From an uncultured Clostridia bacterium (lineage in GTDB: Bacteria; Bacillota; Clostridia; Oscillospirales; Acutalibacteraceae), in NCBI GenBank assembly GCA_946555465.1, contig CAMNST010000015.1, positions 1 to 60,739 on the forward strand: a stretch of 60,739 bases of DNA. The letters run 5' to 3'. Positions 16,115 through 24,817 of the stretch are shown piece after piece (position 1 is the first letter of the stretch; each line of letters begins with the position of its first letter). Below the pieces are notes generated by a model that did no database searches, was not told where the DNA came from, and saw nothing but the letters and a program-made list of their open reading frames with translations. The translations under genes were made by a program, and so were the position numbers.

Positions 16115-17003
16115 AATTAAAAATGTTACAAAAAAGTTCGGTGATTTTACTGCCATTGAAAACATATCGCTGAAAGTTGAGGAAGCGTCATTTTACGGTC
16201 TGGTAGGCTACAACGGCTCAGGCAAAACCACACTGCTGAGAACCTGTGCCGGAATTTACAGACCCGATAACGGCGTTGTTGAAATCGGCGGCGAAAACAT
16301 TTATGACAACGGTGAAATGAGAAGCAGCCTTTTCTTTATTCCTGATAATATCAGTTTCAAAAGAAACGCCAACCTTAATAAGATGAAAGAATTTTATAAA
16401 GGCTATTATCCTAATTTTTCGGAAAAAGTATTTCTTAATATGTCTGACGCCATGGGAATTGACAGAAAGAAAAATCTTCATTCTTTCTCAAAAGGTATGC
16501 AAAGGCAGGCGGAAATTATTCTTGCAATGGCAACACGTCCGAAATATCTGCTGCTTGATGAAGTTTTTGACGGTATCGACCCACAAAAAAGAAACCTCTG
16601 CAAAAAAATACTGCTTGAATACATGGCAGAAACAGGATGTTCCATTATTATGAGCAGCCACAATCTTCAGGAGGTTTCGGACCTTTGTGACCATGTTGCT
16701 CTTCTTAACGGCAAACATCTTTCCATGGATGTAAGTGTAGACGATATAAGCAATGCATACAGAAAATACAGACTTATTTTTGAAAATAACATTGAAATCG
16801 GATTATTCGGCGCAATAAAAGCAAAAGACGTTACCATTGACGGCAGAATGGCAACTATTATTGTGAAAAGCGATTTTGATTCAGAAATACTCAAAAAGTT
16901 CAATCCTATGCATATGGACTGTGTTACGCTTTCTCTTGAAGAGGTATTCTTAAATGAAATGGAGGAAAAGAAATATGACATCTCAAAAATATTCAGCGAA
17001 TAA
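16107..17003 (+). CDS. ABC transporter ATP-binding protein
   Basis: A 298-residue ATPase: Walker A GYNGSGKTTL (about residues 35-44), a signature FSKGMQRQ in place of LSGGQ, Walker B LLLDEVFDGID, and the H-loop SSHNLQ. The degenerate FSKGM signature is typical of YtrB/YhcH-like exporters of the drug or peptide type. The start at 16107 overlaps the regulator, and its end overlaps the permease gene by 29 bases, so the three are translationally coupled. The substrate is unknown. Confidence 0.92.
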   Translation: MIEIKNVTKKFGDFTAIENISLKVEEASFYGLVGYNGSGKTTLLRTCAGIYRPDNGVVEIGGENIYDNGEMRSSLFFIPDNISFKRNANLNKMKEFYKGYYPNFSEKVFLNMSDAMGIDRKKNLHSFSKGMQRQAEIILAMATRPKYLLLDEVFDGIDPQKRNLCKKILLEYMAETGCSIIMSSHNLQEVSDLCDHVALLNGKHLSMDVSVDDISNAYRKYRLIFENNIEIGLFGAIKAKDVTIDGRMATIIVKSDFDSEILKKFNPMHMDCVTLSLEEVFLNEMEEKKYDISKIFSE

Positions 17004-19476
17004 GCACGCTGCAAAATATGATTTTAAACAGTCATTTATTGCTGCTGTTCCTGCTGCCATATTAATGTTTATATACACAGCCGTAAAATTCTTTGCATTT
17101 CCTCTTATGGATTTTACAAGATGCACAGATTTTAACGGAAATATTGATTTTGAAATGATAAGAGAAATATATACATGTTTTCTTACCAATTCAACAGGCA
17201 TTGAGGCAGGTATAATACTCTGCGCATTCGGTATCATAGCGGCACTTGTTCAGTTTTCATTTCTTTCTTCAAAATCAAAAGTGAATATTTATCTTTCGTG
17301 CGGCGTTGACAGAAGAACAATGTTCAAAAACCGTGTTATAAGTGCAGTTATATTGTTTGCAGTTCCTCTTATGCTTGTATTTACGGCGGATGTAATATTA
17401 AACATTTATATGATTGGCAATGCATCCTATATCATTACACTCGGCATTACACTCTTTATTGCCGCCATTACCCATATTATGGTAGGATATGCCATTACTC
17501 TTATTGCCGTAATGGTATGCCATACAATAATTGAAACACTGTTTTTTGATGTATCGCTCCTTGTATTCCCATCAGCAGTTATAACTTTCCTTGATGCTAT
17601 GTTTAACACATATCTCAGAGGATACACGGTAAATTTAGGCTACGGCGCACTCTATTATAACTCAAACGCAGACACTTTTTTGCTTGACCAGTTAATTACA
17701 AAAACAACTGTGTTTAATCCCCTTTGTTTCACACAAATGATGAACGGAGATTTTGACAGAAATAATATTTTCAGTTTTGCCTGCAGAGGCAATAACAGTG
17801 AAATTATCGAAACCAGCAGTTTGGTGTATTTACCTGAATACAGAGGAATTGAAAATCCGGGAAAAGAATTCATCATTCCGATATTTTTCTGGGCGGTGCT
17901 TACCTGCGCAATCATTCTTATTGCACGAAATCTTATGATTAACCGCAAAGCAGAAAATGCCGGCATACACGCATCTTCGCCTTTTGCAACGCATTTCTTT
18001 ATCATTACAAGTGCAATCATCGGTTTTTCAGCACTCATATATTCACTTGAAATTACTTCTGATATATCAAACAGAATAGACAGTAAATTCAAAGTTCTTG
18101 CAATTCTTATCGGAATCATTCTTGTTATGATATGTTACTTTATTGTTATTTCAATATGCAGGCGAACCATCAAGCACAAATTCAGGACGTTTATCCCCGC
18201 AATATCTTTCTGTGCAATAACTGTTCTTCTCGCAGTAATTCTTGCAGCAGGCGGTTTTGGATATACAAATTATATTCCTGATATGGATAAAGTTGAAAGT
18301 GCCTTTGTTTCATCGTCTTATACTGACGGTTTCGGAAGTGAAACACATATCTCCTATTATGAGAATTCATTTGTTTACGATATTTTCTCAAACGAGTCGG
18401 CAGATTACGGCAATGTTATCGGCGTATTTACAGACAGCGACGATTTGCAGAAAGTTTTTGAACTTCACAAAAAACTTGCAAAAACAAGTGACAATATGTC
18501 TGACCAGAAATGCAGTGTCATTTATAATTTGAAAAATGGAAAAACAGTTGTAAGAACATATACAACAACAGATATTCAGGGTGCATATGATATTCTTTCA
18601 CTTCGCGATACAAATGCATATAAAGAAGAACTTGATTATCTCCTGAGTGAAAACAGTACGGTAAGCGAAACAGTTGAAAAGAAACTGGAAAACACCGAAT
18701 ACACATCCAATATGCTTTTTGGTGATGAAGAGAAAAATGCAAAAACAATCATTCAAAACGGTTATATTCAGGTTGTAAAAGCAAACGGACTTTTCAATTT
18801 TGACAATATGATTGAAAACACACCCGAACTCAGACAGGCACTTCTTACTGACCTGAAAAATCAGACTTATGCAGACAGACACAAGCCGCAGGAAAAAGCA
18901 ATCGGTATGATTGTGTTTATTGCATACAAAGATGATTACTCTGCAAAATGGAATCCTTATTTTGAATCGGATTATAAATATACCGAAAACACTTATCAGG
19001 AAAACACCGAAGACTTAAAGCCATACGAAACAGATCCTGAATTTTACGGTTATTATCAAGGCGGATTTTATATTTATCCTTCCATGACAAACACGGTAAA
19101 TTATCTGAAAAGCACCGGCGAATACAAATATTTTGATGATAATATCACCGAAGGTCTTGTATCGGTTCAGGCAATGAAAGTATCTGATTCTGTTATATAC
19201 AACAAAGACTTGGCATATCACACTATATTTACAAGTCAGAACCAACTACTTACGGAAGAATTCACCGATGACGGATTTGAATACACAAATATGAAAAAAT
19301 ATTTTGATGCGTCGAAAAAAATAACCGATAAAGAGCAGATGAATGAACTTGTTCAGAAATCTACAGTTTATAAAATCACGGATGTTGACGATACTTTGCT
19401 TCTTCTTGAATACAGTGACGGAAGAACGTTTACAAGAATCGTTACAAAAGAAAACACACCCGAATGGGCTTTCTGA
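16975..19476 (+). CDS. Large ABC permease with extracytoplasmic domain
   Basis: An 833-residue membrane protein. The first ~440 residues carry about eight to ten hydrophobic helices (for example near 20-40, 75-95, 115-140, 150-215, 300-320, 335-355, 370-390, 405-425). The remaining ~400 residues are hydrophilic, acidic and probably outside the cell. ATG at 16975 follows GGAGG at 8 bases; an earlier in-frame ATG at 16954 has none. No family is certain beyond ABC-2-like permease. The partner ATPase and YtrA-type regulator upstream suggest an envelope-stress or peptide transporter. The long soluble tail is unusual for the family. Confidence 0.8.
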   Translation: MTSQKYSANKHAAKYDFKQSFIAAVPAAILMFIYTAVKFFAFPLMDFTRCTDFNGNIDFEMIREIYTCFLTNSTGIEAGIILCAFGIIAALVQFSFLSSKSKVNIYLSCGVDRRTMFKNRVISAVILFAVPLMLVFTADVILNIYMIGNASYIITLGITLFIAAITHIMVGYAITLIAVMVCHTIIETLFFDVSLLVFPSAVITFLDAMFNTYLRGYTVNLGYGALYYNSNADTFLLDQLITKTTVFNPLCFTQMMNGDFDRNNIFSFACRGNNSEIIETSSLVYLPEYRGIENPGKEFIIPIFFWAVLTCAIILIARNLMINRKAENAGIHASSPFATHFFIITSAIIGFSALIYSLEITSDISNRIDSKFKVLAILIGIILVMICYFIVISICRRTIKHKFRTFIPAISFCAITVLLAVILAAGGFGYTNYIPDMDKVESAFVSSSYTDGFGSETHISYYENSFVYDIFSNESADYGNVIGVFTDSDDLQKVFELHKKLAKTSDNMSDQKCSVIYNLKNGKTVVRTYTTTDIQGAYDILSLRDTNAYKEELDYLLSENSTVSETVEKKLENTEYTSNMLFGDEEKNAKTIIQNGYIQVVKANGLFNFDNMIENTPELRQALLTDLKNQTYADRHKPQEKAIGMIVFIAYKDDYSAKWNPYFESDYKYTENTYQENTEDLKPYETDPEFYGYYQGGFYIYPSMTNTVNYLKSTGEYKYFDDNITEGLVSVQAMKVSDSVIYNKDLAYHTIFTSQNQLLTEEFTDDGFEYTNMKKYFDASKKITDKEQMNELVQKSTVYKITDVDDTLLLLEYSDGRTFTRIVTKENTPEWAF

Positions 19477-19489
19477 TAAATAAATAATT

Positions 19490-19541
19490 TAAAGGGGATT
19501 ATCTGCCGTGAATTTTCACGGGTGGATACTCCCCCTTTTAT
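19490..19541 (+). terminator. Terminator of the GntR-ABC operon
   Basis: AAAGGGG pairs with CCCCTTT around an inner CCGTGAA/TTCACGG hairpin, followed by TTTTATT. Confidence 0.75.
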
Positions 19542-19701
19542 TACAAAATTGTTATAAAAAAGTCACCTGTCGGTAAGATAAAAAGAATAATATTAAGACA
19601 AATCAAAACACCTTTACCGATTCTTTACTTTTTCTTAAGCGAAATTTCAAGTCAATATGGTTTAATTAAAGCAGAAAATAAAAAGAAAAGGAGCAGTATT
19701 T

Positions 19702-20544
19702 ATGATTAACATACTTGTTACATTAAACAGCACATATATTCCGCCTTTATGCACAATGCTCAGATCACTTGCAGTATCAAACAGTAACGAAGCATTTAAC
19801 ATTTATGTAGCATATTGTGCACTGACGGATGAAGACTTCAAAAAAATCGAATATGCACTCTCCGATATTGATGCCGAAGTTTATCCCATAAAACTTGATG
19901 ACGGTCTTTTTGAAAAAGCACCCAGTAAAAAAAGAATTTCAAAAGAAACCTATTACCGCATGTTTGCCCCTCTGTATCTTCCAAAGTCTGTTGACAGAAT
20001 CTTATATATAGATCCTGACACGGTAGTAATCAATCCCTTAAAGTCTTTTTACCAAACAGACTTTGGAGGAAATTATATAATCGGGGCAAAGCATTTTGAC
20101 GGTGCCGTTGATAAATGGAACAGAGGCAGACTGGGCATAAAAAACTCGCCAAAATATATTAATGCAGGTATTATGCTTTTAAACATCAGAGAGATGAGAA
20201 AAGATTTTTCTTCAGATAAAATCTTCAGTCTGATTAACAGATATCACCGCATACTGTTTCTTGCAGACCAGGATGCAATAAATATTCTTTATGACGGAAA
20301 AATCAAAACATTCACTGAATATAAAATCAATCTTGACGAACGCAGTTTTAACCATCTTTTAAAACATTGTTCACTTGAAGATGCCCTTGAATTTGTTGAA
20401 ACAAACACAATTATTGTTCATTTCAACGGTAAGTATAAACCATGGAAAGATGATTATAAAGGTAATCTCAAAGAATTTTATGACAGATACCGCAGCAATC
20501 CCCCAATTAAATTCAAAGCGAGGTGCTTTGATGAAGGCGCTTAA
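19702..20544 (+). CDS. Glycosyltransferase family 8
   Basis: A 280-residue GT-A transferase. The fold begins at MINILVTLNSTY; the metal-binding DxD is in YIDPDTVV (about residues 95-102). The later GT8 motifs NAGIMLLN, LADQDAIN and HFNGKYKPW are all present. GT8 enzymes transfer glucose or galactose from the UDP-sugar, for example to lipopolysaccharide or teichoic acid precursors. It has no membrane helix. It overlaps the following membrane-protein gene by 14 bases, so the two are co-translated. The acceptor is unknown. Confidence 0.9.
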   Translation: MINILVTLNSTYIPPLCTMLRSLAVSNSNEAFNIYVAYCALTDEDFKKIEYALSDIDAEVYPIKLDDGLFEKAPSKKRISKETYYRMFAPLYLPKSVDRILYIDPDTVVINPLKSFYQTDFGGNYIIGAKHFDGAVDKWNRGRLGIKNSPKYINAGIMLLNIREMRKDFSSDKIFSLINRYHRILFLADQDAINILYDGKIKTFTEYKINLDERSFNHLLKHCSLEDALEFVETNTIIVHFNGKYKPWKDDYKGNLKEFYDRYRSNPPIKFKARCFDEGA

Positions 20545-21241
20545 AAAATACATAAAAATACCGCCTAAAAAAACGCTTGCCGTATATTCGGTCTGCGCAG
20601 CGGCACTGCTGATATTATTTATCGTTCTTTATCTGACCATCGGAAAAACACTTACAGAATTTGTCAGCGATACGCAGAGTTTTAAACTATGGTTGGAATC
20701 ATATAAAAATTTAAGCGGTGTTATTTTTGTTCTTATCAGGGCTTTTCAAACTGTTGTTAAAATAATTCCTGCCGAGCCGCTCGAAATTGCATCCGGATAT
20801 GCTTTCGGAACATGGGGCGGACTTGCACTCTGTTCACTCGGAACTTTTTTAGGTTCGCTTGTAATTGTTGTTCTTTCACGAAAACTCGGCAGCAAATTTG
20901 TAAATACTTTTATAAATGAAGAACAGTTTGGCAAATTAAAACTGATAAGCAATCAAAAAAACCAGCGTCTTTTTCTTGCAATTTTCTATCTGATTCCCGG
21001 AACGCCGAAAGATATACTCACATATATTTATGCTACCACAAAAGGAAATTTAGCAGAGTTTTTCATTATAACAACAATCTGCCGAATACCGTCAATCATA
21101 ACCTCAACAATATGCGGCAGTCAGATTGAACAGCACAATATAAAACTTGCAGTTGCAATATTTGCCGGCACAGCAGTAATATCGCTAATCTGCACCGCAT
21201 TTTATAAAAAATATTCAGATGCAAAAAACAAAAAACAGTAA
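20531..21241 (+). CDS. TVP38/TMEM64 (DedA-superfamily) membrane protein
   Basis: A 236-residue polytopic protein with about five to six membrane helices and the family core GYAFGTWGGLALCSLGTFLGS and FYLIPGTPKDILTYIYA (residues split by helices). The family is linked to lipid scrambling and membrane homeostasis. GAGGTG 6 bases before the ATG at 20531 sets the start; the open frame upstream is within the glycosyltransferase gene. Pairing with a GT8 suggests a role in envelope glycolipid traffic, which is inference. Confidence 0.88.
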   Translation: MKALKKYIKIPPKKTLAVYSVCAAALLILFIVLYLTIGKTLTEFVSDTQSFKLWLESYKNLSGVIFVLIRAFQTVVKIIPAEPLEIASGYAFGTWGGLALCSLGTFLGSLVIVVLSRKLGSKFVNTFINEEQFGKLKLISNQKNQRLFLAIFYLIPGTPKDILTYIYATTKGNLAEFFIITTICRIPSIITSTICGSQIEQHNIKLAVAIFAGTAVISLICTAFYKKYSDAKNKKQ

Positions 21242-21278
21242 CGAAAAATTGATTCTTATATAATACCTTGATATAAAA

Positions 21279-21312
21279 ACAGGAGTTGTCTGAGATTAGA
21301 CAACTCCTGTTT
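21279..21312. terminator. Bidirectional terminator
   Basis: ACAGGAGTTGTCT pairs with AGACAACTCCTGT around GAGATT, between the convergent TVP38 and ABC ATPase genes. Confidence 0.85.
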
Positions 21313-21318
21313 GCATTA

Positions 21319-22119
21319 TTATTTATTAAGCGCATTTTTGAGAAATCCCCTGAGAATTTCGCTTTTTGGATTTTCAAAAACTTCTTCGGGCGTTCCGAAT
21401 TCTTCAATAACTCCACCCGCCATAAACATCACCTTATCGGCAACATTCTTTGCAAATTCCATTTCATGTGTAACAACAATCATTGTGCTGTTTCCCGTTT
21501 TAAGGCTTCTTATAACATTAAGAACTTCGCCGGTAAGTTCCGGGTCAAGAGCGGAAGTCGGCTCGTCAAAACAAAGAATGTCAGGCTGCATGGCAAGCGC
21601 TCTTGCTATTGCAACACGCTGTTGCTGCCCGCCCGAAAGTTCACACGGATACGCCTTTGCCTTGTCTGTAAGACCCACTCTTTCAAGAAGTGCAAGTGAT
21701 TTCTGCTCAATTTCGGAAATTCTTTTTGACCGGTAATCTTTTGCAGCCTTATCCGCATTTTTCATTTCATCTTTAAGCGCAAGTTTAGGCGCAAGATTCA
21801 GATTATCTTCAACAGTATACTGCGGAAACAAATTGAACTGCTGAAAAACAAGTCCGAAATGAAGTCTTTTTTTCCTTATTTCCTTTTCACTGAGCGTCTC
21901 TTTTTTTTCTGTATCAAGAAGGGTTTCACCATTGACAGTTATCAAACCGATATCGGGGGTTTCAAGAAAGTTAAGGCATCTTAAAAGCGTTGTTTTTCCG
22001 CTGCCCGAGGAACCGATAATTACAAGAACATCACCCTTTTCAAGCGAAAAGTCAATACCTTTAAGCACCTCGTTGCTGCCAAAACTTTTATGTATATTTT
22101 TAACTTCAAGCATAGCCAT
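21319..22119 (-). CDS. Polar amino-acid ABC transporter ATP-binding protein
   Basis: A 266-residue ATPase of the GlnQ/HisP/TcyC family: Walker A GSSGSGKTTLL, LSGGQQQRVAIARALA, Walker B ILCFDEPTSALDPE and the H-loop VTHEM. It powers uptake of a polar amino acid together with the permease and binding protein upstream. Its start lies 4 bases after the permease stop. An insertion of about 25 charged residues after the Q-loop (near KDEMKNADKAAKDYRSK) is seen in some clostridial members. Substrate is not readable from sequence; cystine, glutamine or arginine are possible. Confidence 0.93.
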   Translation of the reverse strand: MAMLEVKNIHKSFGSNEVLKGIDFSLEKGDVLVIIGSSGSGKTTLLRCLNFLETPDIGLITVNGETLLDTEKKETLSEKEIRKKRLHFGLVFQQFNLFPQYTVEDNLNLAPKLALKDEMKNADKAAKDYRSKRISEIEQKSLALLERVGLTDKAKAYPCELSGGQQQRVAIARALAMQPDILCFDEPTSALDPELTGEVLNVIRSLKTGNSTMIVVTHEMEFAKNVADKVMFMAGGVIEEFGTPEEVFENPKSEILRGFLKNALNK

Positions 22120-22123
22120 AGCA

Positions 22124-22771
22124 TTAACCTCTGTAATAATCCAGTTTCTTTTCTATTTTGCCGAATATAATAGTAAGCAGTCCGTTGAAAATAAGGAAGA
22201 ATGCTCCCGTATAGAATAGCGGCCAGATAATACCTCTTGCCGAAAATCTTTCAGACGCCATAATAATTTCGGCAACAGCAATAACTCTTGCAAGCGAGGT
22301 ATCTTTAACAAGTGTAATGATTTCGTTGCTCATCGGCGGAACAATCTTTTTAACAACCTGCATAAGAACAACTTTAAAGAAAATTTGGCTCTTTGTCATT
22401 CCAAGCACCTGCCCTGCTTCGTACTGACCAATCGGAACGCTTTCTATTCCTCCGCGGTAAATCTCTGAAAAATAGCAGGAATAATTAATTACAAACGCAA
22501 TCAGAGCCGCCGTAAAACGAACCTTTACCGGCACGCCGAAAACAAGACCCGGAACATAAAGCACAACAAAAAGTTGAAGCATTAAAGGTGTTCCTCTTAT
22601 TATCCACACAAAAGTTTTTGCAAGCCATTTCAGTGGTTTGAATTTTGATGTTGAACAAAATGTAATAATAAGCCCCAGCGGAAGCGACAATGCAAGCGTA
22701 AGTATAAACAGTTTTAAGTTTTCACCGAAACCTTTTAAAAGTTCCAGTGATACAGATACGAAATTTTCCAT
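22124..22771 (-). CDS. Polar amino-acid ABC transporter permease
   Basis: A 215-residue HisM/GlnP-type permease. Membrane helices lie near residues 15-40, 55-75, 85-105 and 185-205. The EAA loop, which contacts the ATPase, is QYEAGQVLGMTKSQIFFKVV. It is the middle gene of binding protein-permease-ATPase on the minus strand. A stable hairpin separates it from the binding-protein gene. Confidence 0.93.
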   Translation of the reverse strand: MENFVSVSLELLKGFGENLKLFILTLALSLPLGLIITFCSTSKFKPLKWLAKTFVWIIRGTPLMLQLFVVLYVPGLVFGVPVKVRFTAALIAFVINYSCYFSEIYRGGIESVPIGQYEAGQVLGMTKSQIFFKVVLMQVVKKIVPPMSNEIITLVKDTSLARVIAVAEIIMASERFSARGIIWPLFYTGAFFLIFNGLLTIIFGKIEKKLDYYRG

Positions 22772-22793
22772 AAAAACATACCTAAATTCATTA

Positions 22794-22827
22794 AGACGGA
22801 AACATCACAAGGGGTGTTTCCGTCCTG
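22794..22827 (-). terminator. Intercistronic hairpin between binding protein and permease
   Basis: GACGGAAACA pairs with TGTTTCCGTC with no strong T-run. Such hairpins usually protect the upstream mRNA or partly terminate, so that binding protein is made in excess over permease. Confidence 0.6.
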
Positions 22828-22850
22828 AAAATTTATTTTTTCTTTAATAA

Positions 22851-23669
22851 TCAGTCAACAATAAGTTGATCGCCTAACTTATATTTGTCGGCAATTTTCT
22901 TAAGAGTTCCGTCAGCAATCAGTTCGTCAATAGCCTTGTTTACTTCTGCTGTAACATCACTGCCTTTTCTGAAAGCAATACCATACTGTTCATCAGCAAA
23001 ACTTGCAGATTCAACCATAACGATATCTGCATAGTCTGTTCCTTCGCCGATTGAACCGATACCTGTTACATAGTCAATAACAGCAGCCTCTGCCGTGCCT
23101 GCCTTAACTTCCATAATTGCTTTTGCCATTGTGTCAACTGCGGTGTAATTTGCACCATCAAAGAATGGGTCTGTTGATGCAACTTCTTCACCGGCTGATT
23201 CTTTTTCTGCAACAACAACTGCACCCTTGAGTGAACCTGCTGTGCTGTATTTTTCTGCATTTTCTTCTTTAACGATAAGAATCTGCTTGTTATCCATATA
23301 TGGATTTGAAATTGACATAGATGCTTTTCTGTCGTCATCTATTGTAAGACCGTTCCAGATACAGTCAATATTTTTAGCATTAAGTTCGCTTTCTTTTGCT
23401 TCCCAGCTGATTTCCTGGAACTGAGCCTCAACGCCGAGTTTTTCGCAGACTGCTTTACCAAACTCAACCTCAAAACCTGTAAGTTCACTGCCCTCATAAT
23501 AATCCATAGGAGCAAAAATTGTCATACCGATAACAAGTGTTCCTTTGCCCTGTATGTATGCAAGGTCCGAATCTGCACTTACTTCCTTATCCTTTGTGCA
23601 GCCTGCAAACACACCGATTATTGAAGCGGTCATCAAAACTGCAAGAAGAACTGATAAAAACTTTTTCAT
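22851..23669 (-). CDS. Amino-acid ABC transporter substrate-binding lipoprotein
   Basis: A 272-residue extracellular binding protein of solute-binding family 3. The signal peptide ends at lipobox VFAGC (Cys about residue 23), so it is lipid-anchored. The mature part shows the family features GTLVIGMTIFAPMDYYE, GFEVEFGKAVCEKLGV, IDCIWNGLTIDDDRK and YGIAFRKGSD. It captures a polar amino acid for the permease and ATPase downstream. It has its own promoter at 23753-23781. Confidence 0.93.
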   Translation of the reverse strand: MKKFLSVLLAVLMTASIIGVFAGCTKDKEVSADSDLAYIQGKGTLVIGMTIFAPMDYYEGSELTGFEVEFGKAVCEKLGVEAQFQEISWEAKESELNAKNIDCIWNGLTIDDDRKASMSISNPYMDNKQILIVKEENAEKYSTAGSLKGAVVVAEKESAGEEVASTDPFFDGANYTAVDTMAKAIMEVKAGTAEAAVIDYVTGIGSIGEGTDYADIVMVESASFADEQYGIAFRKGSDVTAEVNKAIDELIADGTLKKIADKYKLGDQLIVD

Positions 23670-23704
23670 AATTAAACCCTTTCAATTTAAAATACTTTAA
23701 ATCA

Positions 23705-23738
23705 TACTGTGATAATACATTAACGCTTTGCCACAGTA
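23705..23738 (-). promoter_or_regulatory. Hairpin in the leader of the amino-acid ABC operon
   Basis: TACTGTG and CACAGTA form an imperfect stem-loop 36 bases before the binding-protein start. It lies downstream of the promoter, so it would be in the mRNA leader or act as an operator. Function unknown. Confidence 0.35.
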
Positions 23739-23752
23739 AAATTTACTTTATC

Positions 23753-23781
23753 ATTATAACAGACCGTCAGACAAAAAGCAA
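23753..23781 (-). promoter_or_regulatory. Promoter of the amino-acid ABC operon
   Basis: Minus strand: TTGCTT (23776-23781), 17-base spacer, TATAAT (23753-23758). It lies downstream of the terminator at 23800-23818, so the ABC operon is independent of the RNA upstream. Confidence 0.65.
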
Positions 23782-23799
23782 CATAAATATAAAATAAAA

Positions 23800-23818
23800 A
23801 GCAGTGATAATCACTGCT
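23800..23818 (-). terminator. Terminator of the ncRNA candidate
   Basis: AGCAGTGAT and ATCACTGCT form a near-perfect 19-base palindrome, followed on the minus strand by TTTTATTTTAT. Confidence 0.75.
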
Positions 23819-24019
23819 GCAATTTTTGCTGATAATAATTAAACTTTATTTTTACACAATTCTGCAAATAAAAAGAGAAAAACAACCCCTTTTCTGTATA
23901 TCACAAACCTCCCGAAATACCAAACAAATCATGCATTGAAATATCCCGTTTAATTTGCGACTCGACCAAAAAAAAGATTGTTTCCCCGTGGAAAATACCC
24001 ACTTGTTCTAAAGACCAGC
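23800..24019 (-). ncRNA. Structured non-coding RNA candidate (6S-like architecture)
   Basis: About 220 bases with no reading frame lie between a good promoter (24026-24054) and an intrinsic terminator. The RNA can form a long-range helix of 11 pairs, 23976-23986 with 23877-23887 (GGGAAACAAUC with GGUUGUUUUUC, counting G-U pairs). An internal helix CGCAAA/UUUGUG (23954-23959 with 23902-23907) and a 5' hairpin GUGG/CCAC lie on either side of a large unpaired stretch. Closing helix, wide bubble and distal arm are the layout of 6S RNA, but I do not recognise the sequence and cannot exclude another RNA family. A leader role for the ABC operon is less likely because that operon has its own promoter. 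Confidence 0.5.
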
Positions 24020-24025
24020 GAATTT

Positions 24026-24054
24026 AGTATACAACATTTTTTATAAAAAATCAA
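24026..24054 (-). promoter_or_regulatory. Promoter of the ncRNA candidate
   Basis: Minus strand: TTGATT (24049-24054), 17-base spacer, TATACT (24026-24031). No coding frame begins downstream until 23669. Confidence 0.65.
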
Positions 24055-24126
24055 TACTAATATCTATAAAAAAGCAATAATATACACTTCGGCACAATTT
24101 GCTTATTATCAAACACAAATCCAGCA

Positions 24127-24816
24127 TTATTTAAAAATATCGAATCTTAACTTCAATATAAAATATGCAATCTTTTTACCGCCTGCAATTAAACCGACAC
24201 CCATAGCGGCAAAAATAATACCCACAATTACATCCGGTCCAAAATTGTATCCATCATTTATTCCAAGATTACAGTATATGGCACATATTCCGATCAGCAG
24301 ACAAATTGTTCCCCACATTCTGTAAAACAAAAAATCTTTAATTCTGTTTTTGCCTATTGAAACAAGTGTATAGTTTTTCTTTGCATAATCTGTTAAGAAA
24401 ATCTGCAATTCATGAACCAGGATTCTGCATACTTCCCGCTCTTCATCAGAAGTTGAATATTCATTGTTATTATAATAGTTTATTATCGTCAGATAATTTT
24501 CATACGTATCCAGACTTATAACTTTAGCATGATACAGCATTTCGATACGGCTGAACAGAATTTCACATTTTGGTGATTGACATCTTGAATAAATATAATC
24601 AACCATAACCGCCAAATTATCGTACATCGCTTTTGCGCGTGCATCAAAATCATTTTCCTTAAAAGTACAAATAACAGTTTCATATGCTTTTTGTATTTCA
24701 GGATACGGCATAAGGTTTTTTCGCATTAATTCCTGTTTACTGCACAGCAAAACGCCGCACTGCGGACAGACAACAGTTTTGCTGTCAATTTTCATTTTAC
24801 ATTTTTTACAGTACAT
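24127..24816 (-). CDS. Zinc-ribbon membrane protein of unknown function
   Basis: A 229-residue protein. The N-terminus is a zinc ribbon with two CxxC knuckles (YCKKCK at residues 2-7 and CPQCG at 17-21). A soluble helical middle follows, then two hydrophobic helices near 170-190 and 197-217. I do not recognise a specific family. Its start lies 1 base after the stop of the PrsW-like protease gene, so both are in one operon. It may be a partner or substrate of that protease, which is inference from position only. Confidence 0.75.
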   Translation of the reverse strand: MYCKKCKMKIDSKTVVCPQCGVLLCSKQELMRKNLMPYPEIQKAYETVICTFKENDFDARAKAMYDNLAVMVDYIYSRCQSPKCEILFSRIEMLYHAKVISLDTYENYLTIINYYNNNEYSTSDEEREVCRILVHELQIFLTDYAKKNYTLVSIGKNRIKDFLFYRMWGTICLLIGICAIYCNLGINDGYNFGPDVIVGIIFAAMGVGLIAGGKKIAYFILKLRFDIFK

Positions 24817-24817
24817 T

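Noticed and set aside
23670-24019. Riboswitch controlling the amino-acid ABC operon
   Set aside because: The structured RNA ends in a terminator and the operon has a separate promoter after it, so an independent RNA is the simpler reading. Not fully excluded.
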